Positions 46,370 through 55,731 of a DNA stretch of 64,000 nucleotides are shown here, piece after piece. The DNA is from Aquimarina sp. U1-2 (GTDB taxonomy: Bacteria; Bacteroidota; Bacteroidia; Flavobacteriales; Flavobacteriaceae). Numbering within the stretch: position 1 is the first letter of the stretch; every line of letters starts with the position of its first letter. A model generated the notes under the pieces. That model had not been told where the DNA came from. It searched no databases and saw only the letters and a program-made list of their open reading frames with translations. The stretch is from positions 42,169 to 106,168 of the forward strand of contig NZ_JAGKIK010000014.1 of NCBI RefSeq assembly GCF_017897595.1. Direction: 5' to 3'. Made by a program: the position numbers and the translations under genes.

Positions 46370-47434
46370 ATGATCGAAGAACTTACAAACAAAGCCATTC
46401 AGCTTTTGCATCAACTTATAGAAACGCCATCTTTTTCTACAGAAGAAGATCAAACAGCACTGCTTATAGAACATTGGTTTACGCAGTTTGATATTCCATT
46501 TAAAAGGGAGAATAATAATGTCTGGGCCTACAATAAATATTTTGATGCATCAAAGCCTACTATTTTATTAAATTCTCATCATGATACGGTTAAACCTAAT
46601 GGTAATTATACGAATGATCCATTTAAGGCTTTTGTAGATACTGGAAAATTATATGGCCTAGGCAGTAACGATGCCGGTGGTTGTTTGGTTTCTTTGTTAG
46701 CAACATTTGCTTATTTTTTTCCGAAGGAAAACTTAACATACAATTTTGTAATAGTTGCCTCTGCCGAGGAAGAAAATAGTGGTCCACTAGGCTTGAAAAG
46801 TGTATTGAACTATTTTGAAAATATAGAATTCGCGATTGTTGGTGAACCTACATTAATGCAACTCGCAGTAGCAGAAAAAGGACTTTTGGTATTAGACGTG
46901 TCAGTTCAGGGTACATCAAGTCATGCTGCGCACCCTAATGACAACAATGCAATATACAAGGCATTGGATACCATAAAATGGTTTGAAACGTATCAATTCG
47001 AAAAAATATCAAAAACCCTGGGTGCAGTAAAAATGACAGTAACACAGGTTAACGCCGGAAATCAGCACAACGTTGTGCCTTCTCATTGTGATCTGGTGGT
47101 TGATATACGGATAAATGATGATTATACAAATGCTGATATATTAGACACTGTTCAAAAAAACATGCCTGAAGACGTAATTATAGCACCAAGATCTTTGCAT
47201 TTAGGTTCTTCTTCAATTTCTATAAAACATCCTGTAGTACAATCGGGTATTGCTTTAGGAAGAACTACCTACGGCTCACCAACGTTATCAGATCAATCGG
47301 TATTGAGTTGCCCTTCTTTGAAATTAGGTCCCGGAGACTCGACGCGATCACATTCTGCAGACGAATTTATTTATGTCGATGAGATTAAAGAAGGTGTCTC
47401 ATTATATATCAAAATTTTAGAAGGAATTGTGTAA
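46370..47434 (+). CDS. argE: M20 deacylase, ArgE-like
   Basis: A 354-residue zinc amidohydrolase. LLNSHHDTVKPNG (first metal histidine), GLGSNDAGGCL (bridging aspartate) and ASAEEENSGPLG (catalytic and metal glutamates) are all present, with GEPT further on and the dimerisation domain in the middle. It should remove the acyl group from N-acylcitrulline or N-acylornithine. If the carbamoyltransferase uses succinyl-ornithine, its substrate is N-succinylcitrulline. Confidence 0.87.
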   Translation: MIEELTNKAIQLLHQLIETPSFSTEEDQTALLIEHWFTQFDIPFKRENNNVWAYNKYFDASKPTILLNSHHDTVKPNGNYTNDPFKAFVDTGKLYGLGSNDAGGCLVSLLATFAYFFPKENLTYNFVIVASAEEENSGPLGLKSVLNYFENIEFAIVGEPTLMQLAVAEKGLLVLDVSVQGTSSHAAHPNDNNAIYKALDTIKWFETYQFEKISKTLGAVKMTVTQVNAGNQHNVVPSHCDLVVDIRINDDYTNADILDTVQKNMPEDVIIAPRSLHLGSSSISIKHPVVQSGIALGRTTYGSPTLSDQSVLSCPSLKLGPGDSTRSHSADEFIYVDEIKEGVSLYIKILEGIV

Positions 47435-47593
47435 TGCAACACATAAAAATAATACAATGAAGAAAATGTAAAGTATAAAGCACACCTATGGTTTTATGAT
47501 CACAGATTGGTCAAACTTAATAATTTTAGGTTACTACTAACTACTTAATACTGTCCACTTAATACTAACTACAAACAACTCAATACAAAAAAT

Positions 47594-48871
47594 ATGAAAC
47601 TATGGGATAAAGGTTTACCAACAGATCAAAAAATAGATCAATTTACCGTAGGTAACGATAGGCAATTAGATGTGGTGTTGGCAAAATATGATGTACAAGC
47701 AACGCTCGCGCATGCATTGATGTTACATAAAATAAGCCTTTTATCTAATGATGATATGTCTAGTATCAAAAAGGAGCTAGACAACATAGCGAACGAAATT
47801 GAAAAAGGCACTTTTGTAATAGAAGAACAATTTGAAGACGTTCACTCTAAAATTGAATTCGAATTAACACAAAGAATAGGAGATGCAGGAAAAAGAATTC
47901 ATACCGCGCGCTCTCGTAATGATCAAGTGTTAGTGGCTTTACATTTATTTTTAAAAGATGAATTAAAACAAATTAAATTGGTAACCAAATCATTGTCAAA
48001 TGATTTGTTGGTCCAGGCTAAAAAACATAAAGATGTTTTGTTACCGGGATATACACATTTACAAATCGCTATGCCATCTTCATTTGGTCTTTGGTTTTCG
48101 GCCTATGCAGAAAGTTTTGTCGACGATCTTTATATGCTGAATGCGGCTTTAAAAGTTGTTGACCAAAATCCGCTAGGTAGTGCTGCGGGATATGGTAGTT
48201 CTTTCCCGATAGATCGAGAGTTTACCACCAAAGAGTTAGGTTTCGAAACCTTAAAATATAATGTCGTTGCAGCACAAATGAGTAGGGGTAAGTCTGAAAA
48301 ATTGACCGCATTTGCAATGAGCAGTATCGCGGGGACGCTATCAAAACTTGCAATGGATGTTTGCCTGTATATGAGTCAGAATTTTGATTTTATGACTATT
48401 CCGTCAGAGTTTACCACAGGCTCTAGTATTATGCCACATAAAAAAAATCCAGATGTTTTCGAATTAATCAGGGGCAAGTGTAATAAAATTCAGGCATTAC
48501 CTTATGAGCTAACGGTACTTACCAATAATTTGCCAAGTGGTTATCATCGAGATATGCAATTGCTTAAAGAAGGTATTATACCTGCTATTCAGGATTTGAA
48601 AGCATCTTTAGAAATGGCACAATATGCGTTGAAAAATGTAACGGTAAACCAAAATATTTTGGAAGATGAAAAGTATGATTATGTATTTAGTGTAGATACA
48701 TTAAATACATTGGTTATGAACGGAATGTCTTTTAGAGATGCCTACATCAAAATAGGGAAAGATATTGAAAACTCTAATTATAAGCCCGAAAAAAATACTA
48801 AACATAGCCACATAGGCAGCATTAATAATCTTTGTCTTGAACAAATAGAAGAAAAACTGAAGCAAGTTTAA
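47594..48871 (+). CDS. argH: Argininosuccinate lyase
   Basis: A 425-residue enzyme, a little shorter than the usual 460. HTARSRNDQVLVALHLFLKD, GYTHLQIAMPSSFG and the fumarase-superfamily signature GSSIMPHKKNPDVFELIRGK are complete. It splits argininosuccinate to arginine and fumarate and closes the cluster. The preceding 159-base gap has repeated ACTAACTA/CTTAATACT blocks. Confidence 0.95.
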   Translation: MKLWDKGLPTDQKIDQFTVGNDRQLDVVLAKYDVQATLAHALMLHKISLLSNDDMSSIKKELDNIANEIEKGTFVIEEQFEDVHSKIEFELTQRIGDAGKRIHTARSRNDQVLVALHLFLKDELKQIKLVTKSLSNDLLVQAKKHKDVLLPGYTHLQIAMPSSFGLWFSAYAESFVDDLYMLNAALKVVDQNPLGSAAGYGSSFPIDREFTTKELGFETLKYNVVAAQMSRGKSEKLTAFAMSSIAGTLSKLAMDVCLYMSQNFDFMTIPSEFTTGSSIMPHKKNPDVFELIRGKCNKIQALPYELTVLTNNLPSGYHRDMQLLKEGIIPAIQDLKASLEMAQYALKNVTVNQNILEDEKYDYVFSVDTLNTLVMNGMSFRDAYIKIGKDIENSNYKPEKNTKHSHIGSINNLCLEQIEEKLKQV

Positions 48872-49022
48872 TGAGACTGTGCTTTCAAGAGCGAAAGCGA
48901 AAGCGAATTGAACGTAAATAGCCGAATTAAATCCTGAACTCGTTTCGGGATCAGTGAAAAAGAAACTGAAGTAAGATTGAGTATAAGTTGAGTTAGTTTA
49001 ATTTTTTAGCTTCAGTCCAGAT

Positions 49023-49056
49023 CCCTAAGGAGTTGTTATCCTTAGGGGTTGTTTTT
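49023..49056 (+). terminator. Intrinsic terminator after argH
   Basis: CCCTAAGG (49023-49030) pairs with CCTTAGGG (49040-49047), followed by GTTGTTTTTT. It marks the end of the arginine transcript. Confidence 0.88.
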
Positions 49057-49157
49057 TGTCTAAATCTGTATCGTTTATTGAGTTACAGATAAGCTCGTTA
49101 ATTGATAGTTCTGTTTATCCAAAAACACCTATCTTTAATCGTATAAGTAAAAATATA

Positions 49158-50039
49158 ATGAAAATAACTTGTTTCGGAGAAGTACTTTGGGATGTTTTTC
49201 CAGATCAGAGAAAGGTGGGGGGAGCCCCACTCAACGTGGCATTACGACTTAAAAGTATGGGAGTTAGTTCTTCAATATTGACTAAAATTGGGGATGATGA
49301 ATATGGGAAGGCAATCAAAACATACATCAAAAACAGCGCATTGCCAGTACATACCATCCAGATCGATAACAAATATAAAACCGGAGAAGTACACGTAAGT
49401 TTAGATGATGTGCATACTGCAACCTATACTATTGATACACCTTCGGCATGGGATTTTATACAGTGTTCTGAAGAACTTGTAGCCGAGGTAAAGCAATCTG
49501 ACGCTATTATTTTTGGCAGTCTTGCGAGCCGAAACGCTGTCTCTAGAAATACATTATTCAAACTTTTAAAAGAGGCTAAATTCAGAATTCTGGATATAAA
49601 TTTGCGACCACCTCACTATACTTCGCAATTACTTTCTGATATAATGCAAAAAGCAGATTTTATTAAATTAAATGATGAAGAATTAGAAGAGGTAGGTTCG
49701 CTTCTAAAGATTAAGGAAGATCTGGTAGAGGATCAAATTAGAGCGATTGCTGATGTTACAGGGACTTTTCAAATCTGTGTTACCAAAGGAAAGAACGGAG
49801 CGATGTTATTTTTTGACGGTAAGTTTTATTATAATGCCGGATATCCCATAAAGGTTATAGACACCGTTGGGGCAGGTGATTCTTTTTTGGCAACTTTAAT
49901 TTCAACATTATTACAAAATGAAACACCGCAAAAATCTTTAGATTACGCATGTGCTGTGGGTGCGATGGTTGCTGGCAGTGAAGGTGCTAATCCGGTTTTT
50001 ACTTTTGATGAAGTTAAAAAGTTTATGTTAGATAGCTAA
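49158..50039 (+). CDS. PfkB-family carbohydrate kinase (fructokinase-like)
   Basis: The ATG at 49158 (MKITCFGEVLWDVFPD) is preferred; a frame from 49056 would run through the terminator. The 293-residue kinase has GGAPLNVALRLKSMG at the sugar site and DTVGAGDSFLATLIS with the catalytic aspartate near residue 238. This fits cytoplasmic fructokinases. It is followed 32 bases later by the isomerase-like gene. Confidence 0.85.
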   Translation: MKITCFGEVLWDVFPDQRKVGGAPLNVALRLKSMGVSSSILTKIGDDEYGKAIKTYIKNSALPVHTIQIDNKYKTGEVHVSLDDVHTATYTIDTPSAWDFIQCSEELVAEVKQSDAIIFGSLASRNAVSRNTLFKLLKEAKFRILDINLRPPHYTSQLLSDIMQKADFIKLNDEELEEVGSLLKIKEDLVEDQIRAIADVTGTFQICVTKGKNGAMLFFDGKFYYNAGYPIKVIDTVGAGDSFLATLISTLLQNETPQKSLDYACAVGAMVAGSEGANPVFTFDEVKKFMLDS

Positions 50040-50071
50040 ATTAATCTACAAACTAACGAATTCAGTAGCCT

Positions 50072-50995
50072 ATGAAATCGAAAAAGATAAATCGCCGACA
50101 GGCCCTTAAAAACGTTTCTTTAGGAATAGGTGCACTAAGCATACCCGCATCCGTTTGGTCTTGTAATACGCATGGAAAGGACAAAGATATTATGGCTGAA
50201 GCCGTAATTCCTGTTAAAGGCGCTATTCATCATGCTGCTTGTAGATGGTGTTATGAAAACATTCCGCTGCCAGAGTTTGCTAAAAGAGGAAAAGAGATAG
50301 GTCTTAAAGCCATAGACTTGTTAAAACCCAACGAATGGGAAATTGCAAAAAAGTATGGTTTAGAGTGTTCTCTAGCTACAGATACTTTTGCCAGCATTAC
50401 TCAAGGATTCAACAATATACAAAATCATCAACAACTACAACAACACTATGTAGAACTTATTAGCAAAGCTTCTGCATACGGGATTAAGCAAGTTATTGTA
50501 TTTTCAGGAAACCGTAACGGAATCTCTGATACACAAGGATGGGAAGCATGTGCCAAAGGATTAGATCCCCTGGTAAAACATGCAGAGCAAAAGAATGTAA
50601 CATTGGTAATGGAATTACTAAATAGCAAAGTGGATCACATAGATTACCAATGTGATCATACAAAGTGGGGCGTTTCATTAGTCGATAAGATCGGATCACC
50701 TCATTTTAAATTGCTATATGATATTTACCATATGCAAATTATGGAAGGAAATATTATTGCAACTATTCAAAAGTACCACGAATATTTTGCGCACTATCAT
50801 ACAGGAGGCGTTCCGGGTAGAAACGAAATAAATGATAGTCAGGAACTTTATTATCCAGCAATTATTAAAGCAATTTTAGATACGGGATTCAACGGATATG
50901 TTGCGCAAGAATTTATACCTACATACGATGATGCATTACTTGCTTTGCAAGAAGGGATTACTATTTGCAATGTGCAGCGAGCGTTAAACATATAG
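50072..50995 (+). CDS. Exported hydroxypyruvate-isomerase-like TIM-barrel protein
   Basis: A 307-residue protein. The N-terminus has a twin-arginine-type signal (NRRQALKNVSLGIGALSIPA) ending in a possible lipobox (VWSC, Cys at about 30). The rest is a xylose-isomerase-like AP-endonuclease-2 barrel with metal-binding positions in VMELLNSKVDH, LLYDIYHMQ, HYHTGGVPGRNEI and VAQEFIP. This order is that of hydroxypyruvate isomerase (Hyi). Export of a folded metal enzyme through Tat is inferred. The substrate is unknown. Confidence 0.8.
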   Translation: MKSKKINRRQALKNVSLGIGALSIPASVWSCNTHGKDKDIMAEAVIPVKGAIHHAACRWCYENIPLPEFAKRGKEIGLKAIDLLKPNEWEIAKKYGLECSLATDTFASITQGFNNIQNHQQLQQHYVELISKASAYGIKQVIVFSGNRNGISDTQGWEACAKGLDPLVKHAEQKNVTLVMELLNSKVDHIDYQCDHTKWGVSLVDKIGSPHFKLLYDIYHMQIMEGNIIATIQKYHEYFAHYHTGGVPGRNEINDSQELYYPAIIKAILDTGFNGYVAQEFIPTYDDALLALQEGITICNVQRALNI

Positions 50996-51041
50996 AATGT
51001 CGTACCTCCCAAAGATTTAAAATTTTAATGTAACTGTAGAA

Positions 51042-51401
51042 CTAGGGAATAAGCTTTGTAAGATCTTCAATTACGTTGATATCATGTCTTATGTTGGCAT
51101 AGAGTATAAAAAGAATAAAAATAGCGATAATAAATCCTAGAAATGTGCCATTACTTCGTTTACTTGAAAATCTTTTTGAAGTTTTAAGATACGTTTGGGA
51201 AAGTTTTTTCGTGTATTTCGTAACCAAGGCAAATGCCGGCGCAAAAATTAGAACTACGATGATCATATCCAGAAGCACTAACACATATCCTTGTTGGTTA
51301 ATGTGTGCTTTTACATACTTAATTATGTATTGATTGATTAAAGCAGCACATAGTGCAGCAACTGCAAATACTGCATATTGAGTACGTTTTCTATTATTCA
51401 T
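51042..51401 (-). CDS. Small membrane protein, unknown
   Basis: A 119-residue protein with three hydrophobic segments (about 9-30, 38-62 and 88-105) and a lysine/serine-rich cytoplasmic loop. No family recognised. It is convergent with the isomerase-like gene. Confidence 0.55.
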   Translation of the reverse strand: MNNRKRTQYAVFAVAALCAALINQYIIKYVKAHINQQGYVLVLLDMIIVVLIFAPAFALVTKYTKKLSQTYLKTSKRFSSKRSNGTFLGFIIAIFILFILYANIRHDINVIEDLTKLIP

Positions 51402-51604
51402 AGAGTGAATGCCTTTTTGGGATCAAAAGCTACTAAAATTAATAGCGTATTTCAATGCTAGTTAGATTCAAATCCTTTTAACTACCTACTTTTTTGGGTA
51501 AAACTATCATTTTTTAAGAAAATATGTAACATATTGTTATAAAAACATAGTATTTGGTATATACTTTATTGCTAAATTAATATATTTATGCTAAATAAAT
51601 ATAT

Positions 51605-52024
51605 ATGAGTATCAAAAATTGTCCAAATTGCGGCTCTTCTTCATTTATTAAGAGTGGTATTATAAATAATAGGCAGCGATTTAAGTGCAAATCCTGCAAC
51701 TATTTCTTTTCAGTAAATAAGATCGGTAAAAAAATTGATGATTATTATGTTAACAAAGCTCTACAGCTTTATCTGGAAGGATTAACCTATCGTGAGATAG
51801 AACGAATTTTAGGAATTTCTCATGTAAGTATTATGAATTGGGTCAAAAAATACAATATTAAAAGACCATACCATACTAATTATCATCCAACCTATAAAAT
51901 ATTTAATGCCTCAGAAATATCTAACTATTTTCAAAACCTTAACAATTTATCAGGTGCCGGAGTGGTTGTTACAGAGTTAGGAGATAAGTTCATGCTTATT
52001 AAATGGGAACGTTTCAGAGATTAA
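51605..52024 (+). CDS. IS1 InsA-like zinc-ribbon/HTH protein, probably domesticated
   Basis: A 139-residue protein. CPNCGSSSFIKSG ... RFKCKSCNYFF at 6-40 is the IS1/IS1595-type zinc ribbon, followed by an HTH (ALQLYLEGLTYREIERILGI-type, about 56-80). The last 40 residues do not resemble an InsB DDE domain and no transposase follows. I saw no inverted repeats or target duplication. Placed 111 bases before the porin and symporter genes, it more likely acts as a regulator of that module than as part of a live element. Confidence 0.7.
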   Translation: MSIKNCPNCGSSSFIKSGIINNRQRFKCKSCNYFFSVNKIGKKIDDYYVNKALQLYLEGLTYREIERILGISHVSIMNWVKKYNIKRPYHTNYHPTYKIFNASEISNYFQNLNNLSGAGVVVTELGDKFMLIKWERFRD

Positions 52025-52135
52025 CTATACTTAATTAACAAATAAGTATATTAATTTTTTGTTAACTCATACTTTTTAAGAGCTTAGTAGTGCACACACT
52101 ATCAAATTAGTACTAATCTAATCTTATTAAACTCT

Positions 52136-53383
52136 ATGAGAAAACAGATCATCGCATTTTTAGGCATGGCTTTTCTGACCATATCTTTTATGTATTCGCA
52201 AGGAGCGCCAGACTACGATGGCGGCATTAAAATGAAGCTCAATGAAGACGGATCCAAGTATTTTCGAATAATTTCCTGGGGACAATTTTGGGCACAATAC
52301 CGGGATGAGGTACCCGACGATATTAGCAATACCAATATGAGTATTCGCAGAGCGCGTATTCTTACGTATGCCCAAATCAATAAAGACTTTTTAATCTTAA
52401 CTCATTTTGGTTTAAATAGTCTTAATGCAACTAATCAAAGTCCGGTAGGGACAGGAGATAATTCGCAATTGTTCTTTCACGATTTTTGGATGCAATACAG
52501 TCTTGGTAAAAAACACGCTATAGGGGGTGGATTGCATTACTGGAATGGTATTTCAAGGCTCAATAACCAAAGTACACTTAACATCATGACCTTGGATAAC
52601 AATCGCCAGTCTTGGGCTACGATTGGTTTATCTGATCAATTTGCCAGACACATCGGTGTATATTTAAAAGGATCATTTGGGAAATTGCAATATCGCATAT
52701 CGGTCAATGAAGCAGGAGAAAATACACTCGACTCTGCGGTCGACCTAACTAATCCCGATACTTTTGTTGTAGGCGAAACTTACTATGCAGGAAGAAACGT
52801 ATTGGGCTCTAAAGATGCCGGTAAAAACTTTGCAGGATACTTTGATTATCATTTTCTAGATCAAGAATCAAATTTTTTACCGTATAAAGTTGGATCCTAT
52901 TTAGGAGGTAAAAAAATCTTCAATGTGGGCGCAGGGTTTTTTTATCATCCTAATGGTAGCATTATTGTAGATGACACTGCAACACCCCAGGGAGAAGATG
53001 TATCCATTTTTGCTGCAGATGTTTTTTATGATGCACCACTTGGAGAAAACGGATCTGCAATTACAGCTTATGCCGTTTATCAAAACAATAATTACGGTGA
53101 AAATTTTACTCTTGGAGAGACTTATGAAACCGGATCTATGCTGTATGGTCACGTGGGCTATGTAATTCCTAACGATAATAAGAAAATTAAATTTCAGCCT
53201 TACGCCTCTTTCAACAACAGAACCATAGATGCAATCGACGATAATGCAACCACTTTCGGGTTAGGGACCAATGCGTACTTCAGTGGGCATCATTCAAAAT
53301 TGACGCTAGAATATCAAAATATAAAATATGGAGATGCCGATGCACAAAGCACGGTAACTTTACAAGCTATGATTTATTTATAA
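52136..53383 (+). CDS. Outer-membrane porin of the carboxylate module
   Basis: A 415-residue protein with a signal peptide (about 1-21, ending YSQG). The mature part is alternating beta-strand sequence with Gly-Asn turns and ends in an aromatic/hydrophobic strand (VTLQAMIYL). It starts the cluster DUF4212-symporter-kinase-acs and lies only 11 bases before the DUF4212 gene. I infer that it admits the carboxylate across the outer membrane. Confidence 0.78.
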   Translation: MRKQIIAFLGMAFLTISFMYSQGAPDYDGGIKMKLNEDGSKYFRIISWGQFWAQYRDEVPDDISNTNMSIRRARILTYAQINKDFLILTHFGLNSLNATNQSPVGTGDNSQLFFHDFWMQYSLGKKHAIGGGLHYWNGISRLNNQSTLNIMTLDNNRQSWATIGLSDQFARHIGVYLKGSFGKLQYRISVNEAGENTLDSAVDLTNPDTFVVGETYYAGRNVLGSKDAGKNFAGYFDYHFLDQESNFLPYKVGSYLGGKKIFNVGAGFFYHPNGSIIVDDTATPQGEDVSIFAADVFYDAPLGENGSAITAYAVYQNNNYGENFTLGETYETGSMLYGHVGYVIPNDNKKIKFQPYASFNNRTIDAIDDNATTFGLGTNAYFSGHHSKLTLEYQNIKYGDADAQSTVTLQAMIYL

Positions 53384-53394
53384 AATTTAAACTC

Positions 53395-53652
53395 ATGACA
53401 GATAAACAAAAAGCAGTCGCATACTGGAAAGAAAACTTAAAATACCTGGTAATTCTTTTACTCATATGGTTTTTAGTTTCTTACGGAGCCGGAATAGTAT
53501 TCAAAGATGAATTAAACACCATAAGATTAGGAGGATTTAAGCTAGGATTCTGGTTTGCGCAACAAGGCTCTATTTATGTTTTTGTCATACTCATTTTTGT
53601 GTATGTACGATTGATGAATAAACTAGATAAAAAATACGGTTACGACGAGTAA
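53395..53652 (+). CDS. DUF4212 small subunit of a sodium:solute symporter
   Basis: An 85-residue protein with two membrane segments (about 15-33 and 58-76) and the family features YWKENLKYL and GFWFAQQGSIYVFVILIFVY. DUF4212 proteins are encoded directly before VC_2705-type symporters, as here (30-base gap), and are taken as their small subunit. Confidence 0.92.
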   Translation: MTDKQKAVAYWKENLKYLVILLLIWFLVSYGAGIVFKDELNTIRLGGFKLGFWFAQQGSIYVFVILIFVYVRLMNKLDKKYGYDE

Positions 53653-53682
53653 TCTTTATACAAACCAAAAAAAATTAATAGT

Positions 53683-55455
53683 ATGAGTGTTCAATTATGG
53701 ACTTGGATTTTAGTAGGGATTACGTTTGCCCTTTATTTTGGAATAGCCATTTGGGCAAGGGCAGGTTCTACCAAAGAATTTTATGTGGCTGGTGGCGGAG
53801 TATCACCATTAGCTAATGGTATGGCAACAGCTGCCGACTGGATGAGTGCAGCGTCTTTTATATCGATGGCCGGTTTAATATCTTTTATGGGATATGATGG
53901 CTCTGTATTTTTAATGGGATGGACAGGTGGTTATGTGTTATTAGCACTTTTACTGGCACCTTATCTTAGAAAATTTGGAAAGTTTACCGTTCCCGATTTT
54001 ATAGGGGATCGCTACTATTCAAATACAGCAAGAACAGTTGCGGTAATTTGTGCACTTATTGTATCATTTACATATGTTGCAGGTCAAATGCGAGGTGTCG
54101 GAATTGTTTTTTCTCAATTTCTACAGGTCGATATTACCTTGGGAGTTATCATCGGTATGGCAGTGGTTTTAGTCTTTGCTTTTCTAGGCGGAATGAAAGG
54201 AATAACCTATACGCAAGTAGCTCAATATTGTGTGCTAATTTTTGCGTTTATGGTGCCTGCTTTTTTTATCTCTATGCAAATGACAGGTAATATTATTCCT
54301 CAAATAGGTATGGGGGGTACTGTAGAAGATGGTACATACTTGTTAGAAAAGTTAGATACATTGCATACGCAATTAGGATTTAACGAGTATACGAACGGTT
54401 CAAAAACAACCTGGGACGTATTCGCAATAACCTTGGCATTAATGGTTGGTACTGCAGGATTACCTCATGTAATTGTGCGATTTTTTACTGTGCCTAAAGT
54501 TAAAGATGCCCGCAAATCTGCTGGTTTAGCATTATTATTTATTGCCATATTATACACTACTGCACCGGCAATAGCAGTTTTTGCTAGAACAAATTTGATC
54601 GAAACCGTAAGTGAAACAAGGTATGAAGCCGTACCCGAATGGTTTAAAAACTGGGAAAATACGGGGCTAATAGCATGGTCTGATAAAAATGGAGATGGTA
54701 AAATTCAATATGTGAACGGTAGCGCCACAGATGGAAAACCCAAATATACAGGCGAACGTGGTCAATACAATGAGCGTTTGGTGTCAAATGCCAATACTTC
54801 TACTAATGAATTATATGTAGACCGTGATATCATGGTATTAGCAAATCCTGAGATCGCCAACTTACCTAATTGGGTAATTGCTTTGGTAGCTGCAGGCGGA
54901 TTAGCTGCAGCTTTATCAACAGCGGCAGGACTGCTATTAGTTATTTCTACTTCTATCTCTCATGATCTAATTAAAAAACAAATTAAACCCGACATTTCAG
55001 AAAACGGAGAACTTTGGACAGCACGTATTAGTATTTTGTTTGCTATCATAGTAGCAGGATTATTTGGTATTTATCCGCCTGGCTTTGTAGCTGCGGTAGT
55101 TGCCTTAGCTTTTGGACTTGCTGCCGCATCCTTTTTTCCGGCTATTATACTAGGGATATTCGACAAAAGAATGAATAGGCAAGGCGCGATATGGGGAATG
55201 GTAGTTGGAATTACACTAATGCTGTTTTACATGATTCGATTTAAAACAGGATTAATAGGGGTGATGGAACCAAGGCCTAAAGAAGAATGGTGGTTTGGCA
55301 CTTCTCCAGAAGGATTCGGTACTATTGCGATGATCGTAAATGTAATCGTTTCTGTAGTGATTTCTCGAGTAACGGCTGCACCTCCGGAAGAAGTTCAGGA
55401 TATAGTAGAAAATATAAGAATACCGAGTGGAGCGGGAGAAGCATCTTCACATTAG
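53683..55455 (+). CDS. Sodium:solute symporter, VC_2705 subfamily (acetate/carboxylate type)
   Basis: A 590-residue SSS-family transporter with about 13 membrane segments. FYVAGGGVSPLANGMATAADWMSAASF is the N-terminal signature, close to acetate permease ActP. A periplasm-facing insert of about 80 residues (about 315-395) contains DKNGDGKIQ from D334, a match to the first part of an EF-hand calcium loop. With acs downstream the likely substrate is acetate, but pyruvate, lactate or propionate cannot be excluded. Confidence 0.9.
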   Translation: MSVQLWTWILVGITFALYFGIAIWARAGSTKEFYVAGGGVSPLANGMATAADWMSAASFISMAGLISFMGYDGSVFLMGWTGGYVLLALLLAPYLRKFGKFTVPDFIGDRYYSNTARTVAVICALIVSFTYVAGQMRGVGIVFSQFLQVDITLGVIIGMAVVLVFAFLGGMKGITYTQVAQYCVLIFAFMVPAFFISMQMTGNIIPQIGMGGTVEDGTYLLEKLDTLHTQLGFNEYTNGSKTTWDVFAITLALMVGTAGLPHVIVRFFTVPKVKDARKSAGLALLFIAILYTTAPAIAVFARTNLIETVSETRYEAVPEWFKNWENTGLIAWSDKNGDGKIQYVNGSATDGKPKYTGERGQYNERLVSNANTSTNELYVDRDIMVLANPEIANLPNWVIALVAAGGLAAALSTAAGLLLVISTSISHDLIKKQIKPDISENGELWTARISILFAIIVAGLFGIYPPGFVAAVVALAFGLAAASFFPAIILGIFDKRMNRQGAIWGMVVGITLMLFYMIRFKTGLIGVMEPRPKEEWWFGTSPEGFGTIAMIVNVIVSVVISRVTAAPPEEVQDIVENIRIPSGAGEASSH

Positions 55456-55474
55456 TTTTTAATTTAGAAGAAAC

Positions 55475-55507
55475 CGGTGTTGTATCCTAATATAGCACCG
55501 TTTTTTT
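55475..55507 (+). terminator. Terminator after the symporter gene
   Basis: CGGTG and CACCG close an imperfect hairpin around 16 bases with some internal pairing (TGTA/TATA). Seven U follow. The kinase genes downstream would then need read-through or their own promoter. Confidence 0.65.
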
Positions 55508-55536
55508 CCTAACTTTATAAGATTAATTGTTCTTCA

Positions 55537-55731
55537 ATGAAAAAAAGACATCAACAAAAGCTTATTGTTCTTTCTCTTGTGTTGTTTTTAGTGTGGAATG
55601 TTCCATTGATACTCATTTTTGACCATTCTGGCGAAATTTTTGGCTTTCCGACGCTCTATTTTTTTATTTTTCTTATCTGGATAGTCGCTATACTCATTTC
55701 ATTATTCATACTACGAAGACATTATGAATAA
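55537..55731 (+). CDS. DUF3311-like small membrane protein
   Basis: Sixty-four residues with two hydrophobic segments (about 9-28 and 38-58). VWNVPLILIFDHSGEIFGFPTLYFFIFLIW resembles DUF3311 proteins, which accompany SSS transporters. It overlaps the symporter-kinase gene by 8 bases. Confidence 0.7.
   Translation: MKKRHQQKLIVLSLVLFLVWNVPLILIFDHSGEIFGFPTLYFFIFLIWIVAILISLFILRRHYE

Noticed and set aside
47529..47536. GGTTACTA 58 bases before argH as a fifth leader copy
   Set aside because: Box and spacing are only approximate, and I see no flanking hairpin or conserved tail.
51605..52024. Intact IS1-family insertion sequence
   Set aside because: Only an InsA-like protein is present; I could find no InsB frame, terminal inverted repeats or target duplication.
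54048..54290. Cysteine-rich plus-strand ORF inside the symporter gene
   Set aside because: It is an out-of-frame shadow of membrane-segment codons in the symporter.
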